From an uncultured Prevotella sp. (GTDB lineage: Bacteria; Bacteroidota; Bacteroidia; Bacteroidales; Bacteroidaceae), in assembly GCA_905233985.1 (NCBI GenBank), contig CAJOFA010000002.1:1-64000 (forward strand): DNA of 64,000 nucleotides. Reading direction: 5' to 3'. The position numbers and the translations under genes were made by a program. This document shows, piece after piece, positions 61,187 through 64,000 of the stretch. The stretch's first letter is position 1, and each line of letters opens with the position of its first letter. Under the pieces are notes generated by a model, which was not told the origin of the DNA, searched no databases, and saw nothing but the letters and a program-made list of their open reading frames with translations.

Positions 61187-63085
61187 ATGAAGAAATATCT
61201 TTTATCATCGTTAGCTGTTTTGTCAGCAGCAACTTTGTTTACATCTTGTAACGACATGCTGGACACCGATCCGCGTGTGACTGAGATGACCTCTGCCACT
61301 TTCCCTGGTAAGCCTGCGGATGTGGAGGCTTTGAATGCAGCTACCTACAGTATCATGAATACACTGGGTGGCGGTGACCAAAGTGGTATTTGTAATAATC
61401 CTTTCTATTGGTGGTGTATAATGTCTGACGAATGCTACGGAAGTGGTGGTCTGCAGGACAATGTGAACAAATCACTGCATCATTTCACAACGGCAAGTGC
61501 CAACCAGTATGAGCAGGATTTCATCCTTCTCTATGGTGGTATTTCACGTACTAACAACATGATTGAAACCATCGATAACGTACCCTGGACTGAAGATCAG
61601 AAGGCTCAGCGTAACCAGCTGCTCGGTGAGGCATTCTTCATGCGTGGCTTCTACACGATGTTGCTCACCCAGATGTATGGCGATGTACCTCTGATTACCT
61701 CTACCACTATTACGGACGAGATGCAGCAGCAGGTAAGTGCTGAAGAGAAGATCTATCCGCAGATTCTGTCTGACTTTGTTTCTGCCAAGAACCTGATGAA
61801 GGCTGAGAGAGCCAATGGTTCTGGTCATGCTGACAAGTTCGCTGCCGAGGCATTTATGGCTCGTGCATGGATGTTCTGGGCTGGCTTCTACAAGAAGCAG
61901 CTGGATCTCTCTTCTGGTGATGCTACTATGGAACTTGTAGAACAGGAAGGTTGCGCCGCAGGCACCAAGCTTGCAAAAGCTGACATCGTTACTGCTCTGA
62001 AAGACATCGTTAATACTGGTGGTTACAAGCTCTGTAAGGACTTCCGTTCACTCTGGCAGTACTCTAACAGCTTCCTTTGGGATGAGGCACATGATGATGC
62101 TTTAGCAGCTGAAGGTAAGAGACAATACGCGTTTATCAAGGATATGGATCGTGCTGACTGCTTCGACCAGCCTGGTATGGGTAACGGTAACACCGAGGAA
62201 ATCTTCCAGATTCAGTTCATGAATGCTTCTAACTGGAATATCGGTGGTACATATTGCAACCCGCGTATGTATTCTAACTACCTCTCTTGCTTCTGGGGCC
62301 TTCGTAACGGTGCTACCAACGACAATGGTAAGCGCACCAAGACTTATCCGTTCAACCAGGGTTGGGGTCAGGGTACTCCTTCATGCAACCTTTGGGACGA
62401 CTGGGATAATGGAGATAAGCGTAAGCTCGCTACTATGATTGACCTCGAAAACGAGCTTGAGTCTTACACCTACGAGAAGGACGACAACGAGGAGTCTGGC
62501 TATGCATGTAAGAAGTACGCTGAGGTTAACCTTTGGGCTAACGCAAGTGACAACGATGCATGGTGGGAGCAGTGTGAGGGCTATTCTACCAGCGCACTTG
62601 GCAACCCCCAGCAGGGTGACCACTTCGAGGACTTCTATCTGATGCGTTATGCTGATGTGCTGCTGATGTTGTCTGAGCTCACTGGTGATGCTTCTTACAT
62701 GAACGAGGTTCGTGCTCGCGTCGGCTTGCCTGCTATCTCCTATTCTTTGAAGGCTCTTCAGGACGAGCGTCGTTGGGAGTTTGCATTGGAAGGCCTCCGC
62801 TTCAACGACCTGCGCCGTTGGTCTGGCATTAACGCTGGTACCGGCTGTATGGCTGCTAAGGCTCTGCAGGCTCAGGAAGGTAAGACAATCACATGTCTTG
62901 GTAAGAAGAATTCTCAGACATTGAAGCACATGACGTGCTCTTGGGCTAAGCGTTATGCTGATACCAACGGTTTCTTGCCGAAGCCTCAGAAACAGATTAC
63001 TCTGATGAATAATGCCATGAAGCAGAACCCAGGATGGGACGAGAATACTCCTGCTGCAGAGTGGACATACAAAGTTATTTATTAA
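61187..63085 (+). CDS. SusD-like surface glycan-binding lipoprotein 3
   Basis: 632 residues. Lipobox LFTSC with Cys21, then the SusD helical fold. Landmarks are QLLGEAFFMRGFYTMLLTQMYGDVPLIT, AEAFMARAWMFWAGFYKKQ, YLMRYADVLLMLSELTGD, and ERRWEFALEGLRFNDLRRW near the C-terminus. Partner of SusC-3, 15 bp downstream of it; binds the glycan on the cell surface. Confidence 0.92.
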   Translation: MKKYLLSSLAVLSAATLFTSCNDMLDTDPRVTEMTSATFPGKPADVEALNAATYSIMNTLGGGDQSGICNNPFYWWCIMSDECYGSGGLQDNVNKSLHHFTTASANQYEQDFILLYGGISRTNNMIETIDNVPWTEDQKAQRNQLLGEAFFMRGFYTMLLTQMYGDVPLITSTTITDEMQQQVSAEEKIYPQILSDFVSAKNLMKAERANGSGHADKFAAEAFMARAWMFWAGFYKKQLDLSSGDATMELVEQEGCAAGTKLAKADIVTALKDIVNTGGYKLCKDFRSLWQYSNSFLWDEAHDDALAAEGKRQYAFIKDMDRADCFDQPGMGNGNTEEIFQIQFMNASNWNIGGTYCNPRMYSNYLSCFWGLRNGATNDNGKRTKTYPFNQGWGQGTPSCNLWDDWDNGDKRKLATMIDLENELESYTYEKDDNEESGYACKKYAEVNLWANASDNDAWWEQCEGYSTSALGNPQQGDHFEDFYLMRYADVLLMLSELTGDASYMNEVRARVGLPAISYSLKALQDERRWEFALEGLRFNDLRRWSGINAGTGCMAAKALQAQEGKTITCLGKKNSQTLKHMTCSWAKRYADTNGFLPKPQKQITLMNNAMKQNPGWDENTPAAEWTYKVIY

Positions 63086-63105
63086 AATTATACAAGTAAC
63101 AGATT

Positions 63106-63858
63106 ATGAAAAAGAATTTAATTTTGCTTTTTGTCGCAATATGTGCTTTTGCTGCTTGTGATCCTATTCATGAGGATATCAGCAATGACGGTCACATTTC
63201 TGCAGACGAGCTCAAGGCGAAGTCAAGTATCACTGTTGACAAGGCACAAAGTGGCAAGAATGGTAACGTGATTACCTGTCAGACCTCTGCTGCAGTCAAT
63301 GCAATGTGGGATATTGGTGGCAAGGAGTTCATCGGAAACTATGCACAGAAGAAGATGAAGCTCGGTGAGCACAAGGTTATTCTGTATGCTCTTTGTGCCG
63401 ATGGTACCGTGCTGAAGGATAGTGCTATGATTAACTGTGAGGAAGTCACCAATGCACTCGAGAAGTTCTATATTTATGGTGATGTGGCTAACTACCCCGA
63501 TCAGGTTCCGTTCGTACCCGGTGCGTGGGATGCTGCAGCTATGCGTTTCAGCTCAACTGAAGGTGCACACCTGCCCACTATTCCCGATGAGGTTTACGAT
63601 GGCCTGAAGACCCTGATCTTTAAAGTATCAGATGTTACTGCTGACTTTGACCTGAAGGTCATGAACGGTTGGTGGAGTAACACCTATTACGATCACGTGA
63701 AGTGGGTGGATGGTCTGAATGAGCTTCAGATTACCGACGTAATGGCAAGAGAGTGTGCTAAGAAGTATGCTAACGATGATCCTGCCGGTGGTAAGGACCT
63801 CGACCTCATGCTGTACAGCGGTAGCATGACTCTCCATGAAGTTTACTATGAGGAATAA
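63106..63858 (+). CDS. Accessory surface lipoprotein of the third susC/susD operon
   Basis: 250 residues. Lipobox AFAAC with Cys18, then an Ig/PKD-like beta domain (about 30-120, ITCQTSAAVNAMWDIGG) and a C-terminal beta domain with several Trp residues (GAWDAAAMR, NGWWSNTYYDHVKWVDG). It has the position and size of small SusE-like or surface glycan-binding proteins, but no family was recognised. It is 20 bp after susD-3 and followed by a terminator, so it ends the operon. Confidence 0.75.
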   Translation: MKKNLILLFVAICAFAACDPIHEDISNDGHISADELKAKSSITVDKAQSGKNGNVITCQTSAAVNAMWDIGGKEFIGNYAQKKMKLGEHKVILYALCADGTVLKDSAMINCEEVTNALEKFYIYGDVANYPDQVPFVPGAWDAAAMRFSSTEGAHLPTIPDEVYDGLKTLIFKVSDVTADFDLKVMNGWWSNTYYDHVKWVDGLNELQITDVMARECAKKYANDDPAGGKDLDLMLYSGSMTLHEVYYEE

Positions 63859-63885
63859 TCATTCCTTAATGGTATAATTAATAAT

Positions 63886-63917
63886 AGGCTGGCTCAATCC
63901 AATGAGCCAGCCTTTTA
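63886..63917 (+). terminator. Rho-independent terminator of the third susC operon
   Basis: Perfect 11-bp stem (63886-63896 with 63903-63913) with a six-base loop, then TTTTAT, 27 bp after the stop codon. Confidence 0.9.
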
Positions 63918-63929
63918 TAGCAAAACAAA

Positions 63930-64000
63930 ATGATCAATAAAAGCAAAGTATCTGCTGCTATTCTCTATGGAAGTCTGTTGGCTTTCATTGCATTTGTTGT
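63930..64000 (+). CDS. Start of a gene cut by the window end
   Basis: ATG at 63930 opens a frame of 23 codons that runs off the window. The visible residues are MINKSKVSAAIL then a hydrophobic stretch (YGSLLAFIAFVV), so the product starts with a membrane segment or signal sequence. No function can be given. Confidence 0.5.
   Translation, partial: MINKSKVSAAILYGSLLAFIAFV

Noticed and set aside
1..64000. CRISPR arrays, rRNA, tRNA, insertion sequences
   Set aside because: No regularly spaced repeats of CRISPR type, no recognisable RNA gene and no transposase were found on reading both strands. Unusual tRNAs could be missed by eye.

Overview
The window looks like a chromosomal segment of a xylan-degrading member of the Bacteroidales, most likely the Prevotella group (Prevotella, Segatella or Xylanibacter). 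This rests on Bacteroidetes-type promoters (a -7 box TAnnTTTG, sometimes with a -33 TTTG), near absence of Shine-Dalgarno sequences, three SusC/SusD pairs, a hybrid two-component regulator, a fused SecDF, and the short C-terminal tail typical of Prevotella secreted proteins. No rRNA, tRNA, CRISPR array, insertion sequence or prophage was seen.

Left part (1-27 kb): mostly housekeeping. In order it holds a rhomboid protease and a membrane endonuclease/exonuclease/phosphatase-fold protein; SecDF; a secreted histidine phosphatase; a SpoIIE-type PP2C phosphatase whose frame is broken at a run of eight T; a C1 cysteine peptidase; a Y-family polymerase with a small partner (minus strand); a GlsB/YeaQ-like protein and a zinc-ribbon protein; a secreted esterase; ComM/YifB; and an M16 peptidase. 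A compact minus-strand run follows: conserved hypothetical, rpoN, PAP2-like, purE, ispG, xerD. Just upstream of it lies the lemA/DUF2207 pair.

Right part (27-64 kb): a xylan polysaccharide-utilisation locus. A 1338-residue hybrid two-component regulator (minus) diverges from susC-susD-susC-susD, a surface lipoprotein and a GH10-like lipoprotein that has lost the catalytic nucleophile (compare xusABCDE/xyn10C). Next come a multi-module binding protein and then a second operon: GH10 xylanase, CE6 esterase, DUF6057 membrane protein, a PD40 lipoprotein with a CxxCH haem motif, and GH43. A convergent GH30 gene follows, then a third susC-susD-lipoprotein operon. The window ends inside the next gene.

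How it fits together: the regulator probably senses xylo-oligosaccharides in the periplasm. GH10, GH30, GH43 and esterases cut and debranch xylan; SusD-like and accessory lipoproteins bind it; SusC-like receptors import the products. The strongest new signal is regulatory. The promoters of susC-1, the GH10 operon and susC-3 each carry GTTACA exactly 57 bp upstream of the -7 box. In two of them a second copy lies 21 bp further on, the geometry expected for an AraC-type activator. A candidate small RNA or leader lies between the regulator gene and susC-1.
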